9,800 nt of DNA from Prolixibacteraceae bacterium (lineage in GTDB: Bacteria > Bacteroidota > Bacteroidia > Bacteroidales > Prolixibacteraceae). Within the stretch, counting starts at the first letter, position 1; the number at the start of each line of letters is the position of its first letter. A model generated the notes under the pieces. That model saw only the letters and a list, made by a program, of their open reading frames with translations. It did no database searches and was not told the DNA's origin. Below, piece by piece: positions 1 to 8,100 of this stretch. The position numbers and the translations under genes are program-made. The stretch spans positions 1 through 9,800 of the forward strand of contig JAQIDF010000526.1 of the NCBI GenBank assembly GCA_027858145.1, given 5' to 3'.

Positions 1-297
1 TTTTTGGGATTTGTATGGCTCAACGATTTAATTGAGTTAACCAAAAACAAAACCCAGAAAATTGATGATGCTATACGCACTGAAGTCCATAGTATTCATA
101 AAGACTACACCGTGGAAGATATGTTACCGTTGATATCGGATAAAAAATCGCCACTGGCTGTAGTTGATGAAAAAGATGGAAGACTACAAGGTATCGTATC
201 TCAAACTTCATTAATAATTGAAGCCACGAAATTCGATAAAAACGATATTAGTGATATGCAAGAACAAGCTAAAGAATTTTTCAAATGGAAAAAATAA
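1..297 (+). CDS. proV: Glycine betaine ABC transporter ATP-binding protein, C-terminal part (5' end outside window)
   Basis: This is the last 98 codons of an open frame that enters from the left edge; the true start and the nucleotide-binding domain lie outside the window. The visible part is the regulatory tail: the end of one CBS motif (about residues 1-25 of the fragment) and a second CBS motif containing SPLAVVDEKDGRLQGIVS, ending in a short charged tail (FFKWKK). In the ProV/OpuAA family, tandem CBS domains follow the ATPase and tune transport to ionic strength or nucleotide state. Assignment rests mainly on the next two genes, a matching permease and a betaine-binding lipoprotein in the same orientation. 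Its stop lies 13 nt inside the permease gene, so the two are probably translationally coupled. The Walker motifs cannot be seen, so the ATPase assignment is by context plus the CBS tail. Confidence 0.85.
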   Translation, partial: FLGFVWLNDLIELTKNKTQKIDDAIRTEVHSIHKDYTVEDMLPLISDKKSPLAVVDEKDGRLQGIVSQTSLIIEATKFDKNDISDMQEQAKEFFKWKK

Positions 298-1151
298 TAG
301 ACATAGGAAAATACATTGAAAGAGGCATTAATGCCCTCGAAAGAAATCTTTCGTTCTTGTGGTCTGCAATTGATGATGGCATATCATGGATGGTTGAAAG
401 CATGAACGATGTGCTTTTAGCAATTCCATTCTGGATAATAATTACAGTAGTTGCTGTTTTGGCTTACTACCTGAGTGCCGGAAAGAAAAACTTTACTAAA
501 AAAGAAGGTTTTAAAAAGGGCATTGGCATAGCCACTTTCACCATTCTTGGTTTTGCACTAATCTATTTAATGGGTTACTGGGAAGAAGCAATACAAACAA
601 CCACATTGGTATTGGTATCATCTGTAATTGCACTGATTCTGGGCATACCTATTGGAATATGGACAGCACGAAGCAATTTGGCAGACACCATTATAAGACC
701 AATTCTTGACTTTATGCAAACCATGCCGGCATTCGTTTATCTTATTCCGGCCATATTCTTTTTCAGTGTTGGTAACTCTCCGGGTGTTATAGCAACGGTT
801 ATTTTCTCGTTGCCGCCTGCAGTAAGGCTGACAAACCTTGGTATACGCAGTGTACCAGGCGAAGTGGTTGAAGCCGGTTATGCATTTGGATCTACCGAAA
901 GCCAGATTTTATATAAAATTCAGCTTCCGTTAGCCATGCCTACAATACTCGCTGGTATAAACCAGGTAATTCTTCTGGCATTATCGATGGTGGTAATCGC
1001 TTCGATGGTAGGCGCCAAAGGCCTTGGTAGCGTTGTTTATCAGGGAATTCAACAAAATGATGTTGCTTTAGGTTTTGAATCGGGCTTAGGTATTGTTATC
1101 TTAGCAATCATTCTCGATAGAATTACACAATCTATAGGAACTAAAAAATAA
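285..1151 (+). CDS. proW: Glycine betaine/proline betaine ABC transporter permease
   Basis: Inner-membrane permease subunit of an osmoprotectant importer (OpuAB/ProW type), 288 residues. An amphipathic N-terminal stretch is followed by hydrophobic segments at about 47-65 and 79-100, then the BPD_transp_1 core from about residue 105 (TTTLVLVSSVIALILGIPIG). The cytoplasmic EAA loop that contacts the ATPase is clear: EVVEAGYAFG at 193-202 followed by a QLPLAMPTILAGI segment. The preceding MQTMPAFVYLIPAIFFF and FSLPPAVRLTNLGIRSVP are characteristic of ProW/OpuAB rather than of other ABC permeases. The start at 285 overlaps the end of the ATPase gene by 13 nt, implying coupling, and the binding-protein gene follows 20 nt after the stop. 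A choline or carnitine transporter would look similar; the substrate is inferred from the family. Confidence 0.95.
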   Translation: MEKIIDIGKYIERGINALERNLSFLWSAIDDGISWMVESMNDVLLAIPFWIIITVVAVLAYYLSAGKKNFTKKEGFKKGIGIATFTILGFALIYLMGYWEEAIQTTTLVLVSSVIALILGIPIGIWTARSNLADTIIRPILDFMQTMPAFVYLIPAIFFFSVGNSPGVIATVIFSLPPAVRLTNLGIRSVPGEVVEAGYAFGSTESQILYKIQLPLAMPTILAGINQVILLALSMVVIASMVGAKGLGSVVYQGIQQNDVALGFESGLGIVILAIILDRITQSIGTKK

Positions 1152-1171
1152 ATTTTAAAAAGGAAATAATT

Positions 1172-2041
1172 ATGAATATTAATTTCAGAAAAATAAGCGG
1201 TTTACTATTGGTAGCCGTTATGGTATTATCAGTTGTTTCATGTAACAACAAGAAAAGTAGTTCAACAGAGGAAACTCAAAAAGAAGTAACCATTCTTTAT
1301 CCTAACTGGGCTGAAGGTATTGCTTTTACCCACTTGGCAAAAGTAGCACTTGAGGACGAAGGTTATGAAGTTGAACTTATTAACCTCGAACCTGGATTAA
1401 TTTACGGAGAGCTCTCTAAAGACGACTCTAAAGGTGATGTTTGCATGGATGCATGGTTACCTAATACACATGCCGATTATTGGGCCGATTATGGTGAAAA
1501 TCTGGTGAAAATTGGAGAATCATTTAGTAATGGTACAACTGGCTTGGTTGTTCCAAGTTATGTAACTATCAACTCTATTGAAGAGCTTAACGCGCACAAA
1601 GAAAAGTTCGATGGTGAAATTATCGGTATTGGTAGTGGTGCAGGTATCCATAAAAATACTTTAAAGGCTATTGACGAATACAACCTCGATTTCGAACAAA
1701 TTACTTCAAGTGGAGCTGCAATGGTTGCGAGTCTTGAAAAATCAATAAGGGACAAAGAATGGACTGTAATTACAGGTTGGAAACCTCACTACAAATGGGC
1801 ACAATTTGACATCAAATATCTTGATGACCCAAAAGGTGTTTATCCTAAAGATGTTTGTGCCATTATTTCACGCAGAGGATTCGAAGAAGATAAGCCAGAG
1901 GCTGCAAAATTCTTCAAAAACTTCAACCTTAAAGAAAAAGAATTGTACGGATTACTTGAGGCTATTGAAAACAATGGTGAAGAAGCCGGAGCTAAACAAT
2001 GGTACCAGGAAAACAAAGAACTTGTTGACAGCTGGAAATAA
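1172..2041 (+). CDS. opuAC: Glycine betaine-binding lipoprotein of the ABC importer
   Basis: Substrate-binding component, 289 residues. It begins with a lipoprotein signal: a basic start, a hydrophobic core and a lipobox LSVVSC with the acylated Cys at position 24, followed by a Ser/Thr/Lys/Glu linker, so the mature protein is expected to be tethered to a membrane facing the periplasm. The rest matches the OpuAC/ProX fold: YPNWAEG (43-49), CMDAWLPNTHADYW (around W95) and GWKPHYKW (202-209). Trp46, Trp95, Trp203 and Trp209 are candidates for the aromatic cage that binds trimethylammonium groups in this family; which ones do so cannot be told here. An A-rich stretch with AAAAGGA about 9 nt upstream of ATG is one of the few recognisable ribosome binding sites in the window. 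It is the last gene of the operon, followed by a strong terminator. In many Gram-negative bacteria this protein is soluble; the lipid anchor is the usual form in Bacteroidota and Gram-positives. Confidence 0.95.
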   Translation: MNINFRKISGLLLVAVMVLSVVSCNNKKSSSTEETQKEVTILYPNWAEGIAFTHLAKVALEDEGYEVELINLEPGLIYGELSKDDSKGDVCMDAWLPNTHADYWADYGENLVKIGESFSNGTTGLVVPSYVTINSIEELNAHKEKFDGEIIGIGSGAGIHKNTLKAIDEYNLDFEQITSSGAAMVASLEKSIRDKEWTVITGWKPHYKWAQFDIKYLDDPKGVYPKDVCAIISRRGFEEDKPEAAKFFKNFNLKEKELYGLLEAIENNGEEAGAKQWYQENKELVDSWK

Positions 2042-2072
2042 GCTGAATAAACTAAGAACATAAAATTCTCAT

Positions 2073-2111
2073 AAAAAAGCCGTCTGCAAAATTGTTGCAG
2101 ACGGCTTTTTT
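2073..2111. terminator. Strong bidirectional intrinsic terminator between convergent genes
   Basis: A perfect 10-bp GC-rich stem (2079-2088 paired with 2096-2105) with a 7-nt loop is extended by six A's before (2073-2078) and six T's after (2106-2111), so it reads as hairpin plus U-tract on both strands. It lies 31 bp after the betaine operon stop and 28 bp after the stop of the convergent DUF2027-Smr gene, so it can serve both. Confidence 0.93.
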
Positions 2112-2139
2112 ATGGTTTTAATGGTAAAACGACATCACT

Positions 2140-3189
2140 CTATTTCCTTCTCAAAATCACCATTGTTGCTCCATAACCGTATTCTTTAAACGAGGCATCC
2201 TGAAAATTAAAACGTGCATACTTTGATTTTAATTTCTTGGTTATTTCTTGTTTAAGAACACCGTTTCCTACCCCATGAATAAAAACAATCCGCTTTACAC
2301 GATTTTTAATGGCTGCATCCATTTCGCTGAAAAACTTATCGAATTGGATGTCGAGAATCTCACGGTTCGACAGCCCATTAGTATTATCAATCAACTCTTC
2401 TATATGTAAATCGACTTCAACAATGTCAGGCACTTTATCTTTTTTCTTTTCTTCTTGTTTCGGACGGTTCTCTTTATCCTTCTCATTTATAACTTTTTTG
2501 AAGTCTTTGTCGGTCATTTTGTCCAACTCTTCCTTCAACGGATCAGATACTAAATTAAAAACCATAGCATTACCATCAAAAAAATCATTCGCGGTAAAAC
2601 TTTTTTCTTTATAAAACTTAACCGCATTAACCGATATTTCCTTAGTAAAGGGGCCAATCAGCTTTTTCGATTCTTTTTCGAAGGGAATAATCCTGAAATG
2701 AAACCTGGGCAGATTGCTTAAATCTGACAAGCCCAGTCCATCGATATAATTCTTCGTATTAGGTTCAAGCGTGGCCGCATCTATGGTTTGATATTTTTCA
2801 CCATCAAAATGGGCATAATGATACAGTAACGAAAAATTACTATCGTTGATAAAATATATCTCAATCTCCCCGCCTACAGGGTTATGCTGGTCGGTTGGGT
2901 AAAAGGCCATATAGAATTTTGGCTCATCATTACCTGGAATAATCTCGGGTTCATGTTCAGGCTCCGGATCAGCCAACGGCTCCTCTTTCGTTTCAGGTGA
3001 ACGACTGAATGTGCGTGGTGTTTTATCATACGTTACAGTTTCTTCAACTTTAACAAGTTCGGTAATCATAACCGGAATCTCAAAACCGTCGTCACCTTCA
3101 ACAATTGCAATATTTTTACTTTGAAAACCTACAATACGGCCTCCGCCAACGTCATTCAGAAATTTTATGGTATCGCCAATATTTAACAT
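2140..3189 (-). CDS. DUF2027 and Smr domain protein
   Basis: A 349-residue soluble protein without signal peptide or membrane segment. The N-terminal ~50 residues (MLNIGDTIKFLND..., then IVEGDDGFEIPV) resemble the small beta domain seen at the start of Bacteroidota DUF2027 proteins. An acidic, proline-rich linker follows (about 60-90), then the central beta-rich DUF2027 part (about 90-215, e.g. GGEIEIYFINDSNFSLLYHY), a highly charged Lys/Glu segment (about 220-252), and a C-terminal Smr domain (about 255-349). Smr hallmarks are present: VDLH with His262 and IHGVGNGVLK with His305. Smr domains, best known from the MutS2 C-terminus, bind and often nick DNA or cleave RNA, but this protein has no MutS ATPase. 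A nucleic-acid role is therefore inferred from the domain only and the biological function is unknown. It is transcribed alone on the minus strand from a candidate TAACTTTG element and ends at the shared terminator. Confidence 0.88.
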   Translation of the reverse strand: MLNIGDTIKFLNDVGGGRIVGFQSKNIAIVEGDDGFEIPVMITELVKVEETVTYDKTPRTFSRSPETKEEPLADPEPEHEPEIIPGNDEPKFYMAFYPTDQHNPVGGEIEIYFINDSNFSLLYHYAHFDGEKYQTIDAATLEPNTKNYIDGLGLSDLSNLPRFHFRIIPFEKESKKLIGPFTKEISVNAVKFYKEKSFTANDFFDGNAMVFNLVSDPLKEELDKMTDKDFKKVINEKDKENRPKQEEKKKDKVPDIVEVDLHIEELIDNTNGLSNREILDIQFDKFFSEMDAAIKNRVKRIVFIHGVGNGVLKQEITKKLKSKYARFNFQDASFKEYGYGATMVILRRK

Positions 3190-3215
3190 GGTATAAATCG
3201 ATTTTAATGAGCAGG

Positions 3216-3223
3216 CAAAGTTA
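3216..3223 (-). promoter_or_regulatory. Candidate -7 promoter element of the DUF2027-Smr gene
   Basis: Read on the minus strand this is TAACTTTG, an exact match to the Bacteroidota primary-sigma -7 consensus TAnnTTTG, 26 nt upstream of the ATG at 3189, which would leave a leader of roughly 15-20 nt. No convincing TTTG-type -33 element was found at the expected distance, so the call rests on the -7 match and position alone. Confidence 0.45.
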
Positions 3224-3330
3224 ATTCAATTTTACAACTTTGAATACCGGTTGACTGAGTTTCCCGACTCAAAAAAACTGACATAAAACGTCAATCCGTT
3301 GAAATCTCAGCTATTTATACACATAAAAAA

Positions 3331-3753
3331 TTAGCTTTTCCTGATATCGGTTGAATCGTACACCACCACTTTTTCCCATAAATGACTGTTCTGATCAACA
3401 AATTCGAGGTGTATGGGATGTTTCTGATATGTATCCTGATCTGCCTTTGAATCGAAAACCACCAACAATGAGTAGGTATATGAATGATCGACCACATCGC
3501 GCTCTTTAGTTGAAGCAGGTACGCCCATATGACTGGCTTGGATGGTGGGCACTTTTACCAACTCGTAAATGGCTTTTTCGAACTGATCCCGGTCTTTTTC
3601 ATTTTCGGGGTTTTTCAGCCAGAAATATACATGATGTAATACTATATTACTCATTTCAACATTTTGGGCTTTTGCCCTGTGCGGCAACACTGCAAAGGAT
3701 GCTAAAGCAGTGCCGGCAACTAGTTTACCTAAGAACTTACGGCGATTGGTCAT
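3331..3753 (-). CDS. Tat-exported Dabb (stress-responsive alpha-beta barrel) domain protein
   Basis: A 140-residue protein. The N-terminus is a twin-arginine signal peptide: NRRKFLG with Arg4-Arg5, a mildly hydrophobic core (LVAGTALASFAVL) and a likely signal peptidase site AKA before Gln30. The mature part is a single Dabb domain (about 35-137), recognisable by IVLHHVYFWLKNP, SYTYSLLVVFDSKADQDTYQ and HPIHLEFVDQN. Dabb proteins form dimeric ferredoxin-like barrels; some act as small-molecule enzymes, many have no known role. The domain could start at the internal Met before SNIVLHH, giving a cytoplasmic protein, but the signal peptide is well formed, so the longer start is preferred. Tat export suggests folding, or cofactor or ligand loading, before export to the periplasm. 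It is divergent from queA and upstream of the DUF2027-Smr gene in the same direction; neither neighbour suggests a function. Confidence 0.88.
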   Translation of the reverse strand: MTNRRKFLGKLVAGTALASFAVLPHRAKAQNVEMSNIVLHHVYFWLKNPENEKDRDQFEKAIYELVKVPTIQASHMGVPASTKERDVVDHSYTYSLLVVFDSKADQDTYQKHPIHLEFVDQNSHLWEKVVVYDSTDIRKS

Positions 3754-3798
3754 AACTAAAATAGATTAAAGAGTTTATATATGTTTTTCCAAAAATGC

Positions 3799-3806
3799 TA
3801 CTTTTG
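3799..3806 (+). promoter_or_regulatory. Candidate -7 promoter element of queA
   Basis: TACTTTTG matches the Bacteroidota -7 consensus TAnnTTTG exactly and lies 48 nt upstream of the queA ATG in the divergent 101-bp intergenic region. A T-rich stretch upstream (around 3773-3788) is where the -33 element should be, but no clean TTTG is present. The expected transcript would have a leader of about 35-40 nt. Confidence 0.4.
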
Positions 3807-3854
3807 CAGGCAAAATACAAAAGCTCTTGGTAATTAAATCAAAAAAAGCATAAA

Positions 3855-5081
3855 ATGCGCACACCCGAGTTTGTGAGAAACATCACGATGGCTGACTTCG
3901 ATTATGAATTGCCTGATGAAAGAATCGCCAAATACCCATTGGAAGAACGCGACCAGTCGAAACTTCTCTCATGGAAAAATGGAGTAATCGAAGACCATTA
4001 TTTTTTTGACCTGCCGGATATTTTACCAACTGGTACAAAGCTCATATTTAACAACACAAGAGTTATACGTGCCCGGCTTTATTTCAAAAAAGAAACGGGT
4101 GCCAAAATTGAAATATTTATCCTCGACCCGGTTGAACCAGCAGATTATGCACAAAATTTTCAACAAACCGAACAATGCAGCTGGAAATGCATTGTTGGTA
4201 ACCTTAAAAAATGGAAAAGCGGTGAGCTAAAACAAACACTTTCCATAAACAACAAAACAGTAACCCTCAGGGCACTAAATACTGGGAAAGTGGGCAACAG
4301 CCAAATCATTCAATTCAGCTGGGATAATCCCGATTTCACATTTTCAGACATAATCGAAGCTGCAGGCAACATCCCAATACCACCCTATCTGCACCGTGAA
4401 ACCGAAGAAATTGACAATACCCGCTACCAAACTGTTTTTTCAAAAATAAAAGGATCGGTAGCGGCTCCTACTGCCGGCTTACATTTCACCGAAAGCGTAC
4501 TGCATAAATTACATCAGAAAAGAATTACTACCGCTGAATTAACCCTGCATGTTGGTGCCGGGACGTTTCAGCCGGTAAAAAGCGAAAATATCAATAACCA
4601 CGAAATGCATACTGAGCATATTCTGGTGCATAAAACTTTTATCGAAGAACTTCTAAGCCACAATGGACCAAACATTGCAGTAGGTACAACATCAATTCGT
4701 ACCCTTGAAAGCCTTTACCACATTGGCTGTAAAACACATCAAAACCCGGAAATACCACAGACTGAACTTGATATAAAACAATGGGATCCGTACAACAAAC
4801 CAACATCGTTAACACGTCACGAGGCATTAACTTCCTTGATACATTATATGCAGAAACAAAACATTGAACGCATAAACACATCAACACAAATCATTATTGT
4901 GCCCGGTTATGAGTTTAAAATGATTGACGGAATGCTCACTAATTTTCATCAACCCAAAAGCACGCTATTATTACTTATTTCTGCATTCCTGGGTAACGAT
5001 TGGAAAAAGGTATACGAACATGCACTTGGCAATGATTACAGGTTTTTAAGCTATGGTGACAGTAATTTATACCTCAAATAA
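3855..5081 (+). CDS. queA: S-adenosylmethionine:tRNA ribosyltransferase-isomerase QueA
   Basis: QueA transfers and isomerises the ribosyl part of S-adenosylmethionine onto preQ1 in the wobble position of GUN-anticodon tRNAs, making epoxyqueuosine; it is cytoplasmic. Family motifs are clear: DFDYELPDERIAKYPLEERD near the start, AAPTAGLHFT (203-212), LHVGAGTFQPV, HEMHTEHI, GTTSIRTLESL, PGYEFKMIDGMLTNFH (ending at 365) and the C-terminal YRFLSYGDSNLYL. At 408 residues it is longer than the ~356 of E. coli QueA; most of the excess is an insertion at about residues 292-341, between RTLESLYHIG and the TQIIIVPG strand. The first Met (3855) is preferred because the 11-residue extension before Met12 is of the kind I recall from related Bacteroidota proteins, but a start at 3888 cannot be excluded. 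There is no clear Shine-Dalgarno, only A-rich sequence. No other queuosine gene is in the window. Confidence 0.95.
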   Translation: MRTPEFVRNITMADFDYELPDERIAKYPLEERDQSKLLSWKNGVIEDHYFFDLPDILPTGTKLIFNNTRVIRARLYFKKETGAKIEIFILDPVEPADYAQNFQQTEQCSWKCIVGNLKKWKSGELKQTLSINNKTVTLRALNTGKVGNSQIIQFSWDNPDFTFSDIIEAAGNIPIPPYLHRETEEIDNTRYQTVFSKIKGSVAAPTAGLHFTESVLHKLHQKRITTAELTLHVGAGTFQPVKSENINNHEMHTEHILVHKTFIEELLSHNGPNIAVGTTSIRTLESLYHIGCKTHQNPEIPQTELDIKQWDPYNKPTSLTRHEALTSLIHYMQKQNIERINTSTQIIIVPGYEFKMIDGMLTNFHQPKSTLLLLISAFLGNDWKKVYEHALGNDYRFLSYGDSNLYLK

Positions 5082-5095
5082 TGATGAAATTTTTG

Positions 5096-5103
5096 TAGGT
5101 TTG
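5096..5103 (+). promoter_or_regulatory. Candidate -7 promoter element of the HTCS gene
   Basis: TAGGTTTG is an exact TAnnTTTG match located between the queA stop and the HTCS start, 21 nt before the ATG, leaving a leader of only about 10-15 nt. No transcription terminator is visible between queA and the HTCS gene, so read-through from queA is also possible. A -33 box was not identified. Confidence 0.45.
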
Positions 5104-5124
5104 TGTGCTATGCAAATCTAATCT

Positions 5125-8100
5125 ATGGCTAATATTTTTAAATATTGCTTTTTCATCATCTTCGCAGCATTCGTTGCAAAAACATCTGCGGCATCAAACA
5201 ACAGCGAAATACGCCTTTTCAATAACATTAAGGTTAGTGATGGTTTACCTGTTAATGAAATATTCAGCATCACACAGGATTCAGCAGGGTTTATGTGGCT
5301 GGCTACAATCAATGGCTTTGTTCGTTACGATGGTTACGAGATGAAGCTTTTCAAACATGATGCTACAAACCGGATAAAACTACCCGACAATCAAGTCACC
5401 GATATCGTAAAAGATGGAGATGGGGGCTTGTGGGTAGGTTGCTACGACGGTCTCATCCATATAGACACAAGAACCTTCAAAAATGAAGAAATAAACCTGG
5501 GAAGCCACCGTGAAGTACGCTGTTTACTCAATCAAAACGATTCAGTTTTGTGGATTGGTACAGCCGACGGTTTGATAAAAATGAATACAAACCACCATAC
5601 TTACACAATAATAAACAACCACAATTCACCTTTAAAATCAAGCATCATCAGATCTTTATACGTCGACAACGACGGCGTAATATGGGCAGGAACGTTTGAT
5701 GGCTTATATTCTGTGTCAGAGGATAAAATTGAAGGTTTCGACCTTAAAAAAGACTACAAACCTGAACTTAATAACAACCTGATTCTTGAAATAGAACCAT
5801 TCACCCCTGACAATGATTCCCTTTTGTGGATCGGAACTGAAACAGGGCTTATTCTTTTTAACCGCTATTCCAAAGAAACACAAACATTCAACTCTCAAAA
5901 CACCGGCTTTGGCAACGAAGTAATAAAATGCATTTTCCCGGTTGAAGAGGGTGAGATTTACTTTGGAACTGATTTTGGTTTCTATCATTTCGATTTAACA
6001 ACCAAACATTTTGATGTATCGACACACGATCCCTTTAACAATTACTCATTGGCTAATAATGTTGTGTGGGATATCTTTCAGGACAATGCCGGAATTATAT
6101 GGCTTGCTACAGCTAATGGCATCAGTAAGCTTAATACCGATCGCGGGATGTTTCAATTTACCCCTGTCTACTACAAAGAAGCAAACATTACAACCGGTAA
6201 TCAAATAAACGATATTTATGCCGATAAGGATGAAACACTGTGGCTAGCCACTAAAAAGGGTGTAATTGCCATCTTTCAAAATGGGAAAAAAGAAAAATTC
6301 ACTTCTGATAGCAATTCTCCCCACAAACTGGTATTAAACAATATAAACACCATTTCGGGCGATAAACTCGGACGTATTTGGATTGGAAGTGCAGGAGGTA
6401 TTAATATTTGGGATCCTGCAAAAAGAGAAATGTACACCATTACAGCAAATTTTGAAACCAACCAGGGATTGCTTTCGAATTACATCAGTACTTTTTTATC
6501 ACCTCCCGACGGTTCGTTTTGGATTGTAACATGGGGCGGTGGCATGTATAAGGTTCGGGGGAATTTCTCCAAAATCAATGAGATATACTTCGATTACGTT
6601 GCCAATTTTAACACAAACATCATTGCCGCAGATAAAAAAATATGGATTAAACATGAAAAACAGATATACAATATCGACCTTTCCACCCTACAAACTGAAC
6701 AACCTTCTCAACTAAACAAAGCCATAGGTGAAAATGAAATCAACTCACTGCTGGTCGATTCAAAAGGTACAATATGGATTGGGCTAAACGATCAAATATT
6801 ATTCTATAACCAATTTAAACAAGAAACCCGCCCTATTGATGTCGTTACCGGGAAGGAAAGTTTTGTAAACAACCTGATTGAAGACAATAACGGGAATATT
6901 TGGGGCACTACACTCACTTCAATTTTCAAATATTCACCACAAAAAGATAAAGTTGAATCCTTCCCAATGCAAACAGGCATACCGCTTGATATTTTCCTGC
7001 CTCAAAGCAATGCCAAAACAAAATCGGGACAAATATTATTCGGTGGTAACGACGGTTATATATCTTTTTATCCAAACAGGGTGAAAAAAAATAAATTTTC
7101 ACCCAACGTTGTAATTTCAGGATTCAAAGTAAACAATGAAGAAGTCGACATATCCAAACAATTAAAGGGATCGGGCAAATTAGACAGGCTTGTTACTTTT
7201 TCGGAAAAAGTAACATTGAAACATGAGCAAAATTCAGTGAGTATTACGTTTGCATCGCTACATTACGGAAATCCCAAACGGAATTTATATGCTTACAAAC
7301 TTGAAGGATACGATAAAGAATGGAATTATACTACAGGTGATAAAAATATGGCCAGCTATTCATACCTGTCACCCAACACTTATAACTTTATCGTTAAAGG
7401 AACAAACAACGATGGGGTTTGGTCGCCAAACATTGCAACATTGCAACTAACCGTAAAACCACCATTATGGGCAAGTGCCTGGGCAATTGTCATTTACATC
7501 CTCGTTCTGCAAATGATTATTCTGGCATTATTTATTACATTCAGAAATAAAATACGCTGGAAAGATGAAATAAGGCGTATTACATTGGAAAAAAAGAAAA
7601 ACGAAGAAATAGCCCTTGAAAAACAACAATTTTTCACCAACATTTCGCATGAATTCAGAACACCACTTGGGCTCATTACGGGCCCGGTGGAAACCTTACT
7701 CAATCGTAACAACAATGACGAATATCAACAGCAATCGTTGTCCCTTATCCATAAAAGCTCCAGGCGCTTACTTACATTAGTAAACCAACTCCTCGATTTA
7801 CGTAAAATTGAAAACAACACCCTACAAGTAGAAAATGAAGAATCGGATATTATAGAAATCATAAAAAAACAATACGACCTGTTTACAGAACACGCCTTTA
7901 ACCAGCAATTATCTTTTCATTTTAAGTCAAATATTAATCAGCTCATTGCTCCGGTAGATAGCATAAAGCTTGAATCGATTATACAAAACCTGTTATCAAA
8001 TGCTTTCAAGAACACGCCCAAAAACGGCGAGGTTACACTAAAAGTCAAGTATTTAATCAATCAAAACCTACTCATCAAAGTAAAAGATACCGGTATAGGT

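Noticed and set aside
3510..3755. Plus-strand open frame opposite the Dabb gene.
   Set aside because: It lies entirely antisense to a gene with clear domain and signal-peptide evidence, and its translation has no recognisable family features.
3790..3806. Imperfect palindrome with CAAAA and TTTTG arms in the divergent Dabb/queA intergenic region.
   Set aside because: The arms are only 5 bp in AT-rich DNA, and the right arm is already explained by the candidate queA -7 element; I do not claim an operator.
3888..3890. Alternative queA start at Met12, beginning MADFDYELP.
   Set aside because: It would match the length of the E. coli N-terminus, but the region before it is open in frame and resembles the N-terminal extension I recall from related Bacteroidota QueA proteins; it stays a possibility.
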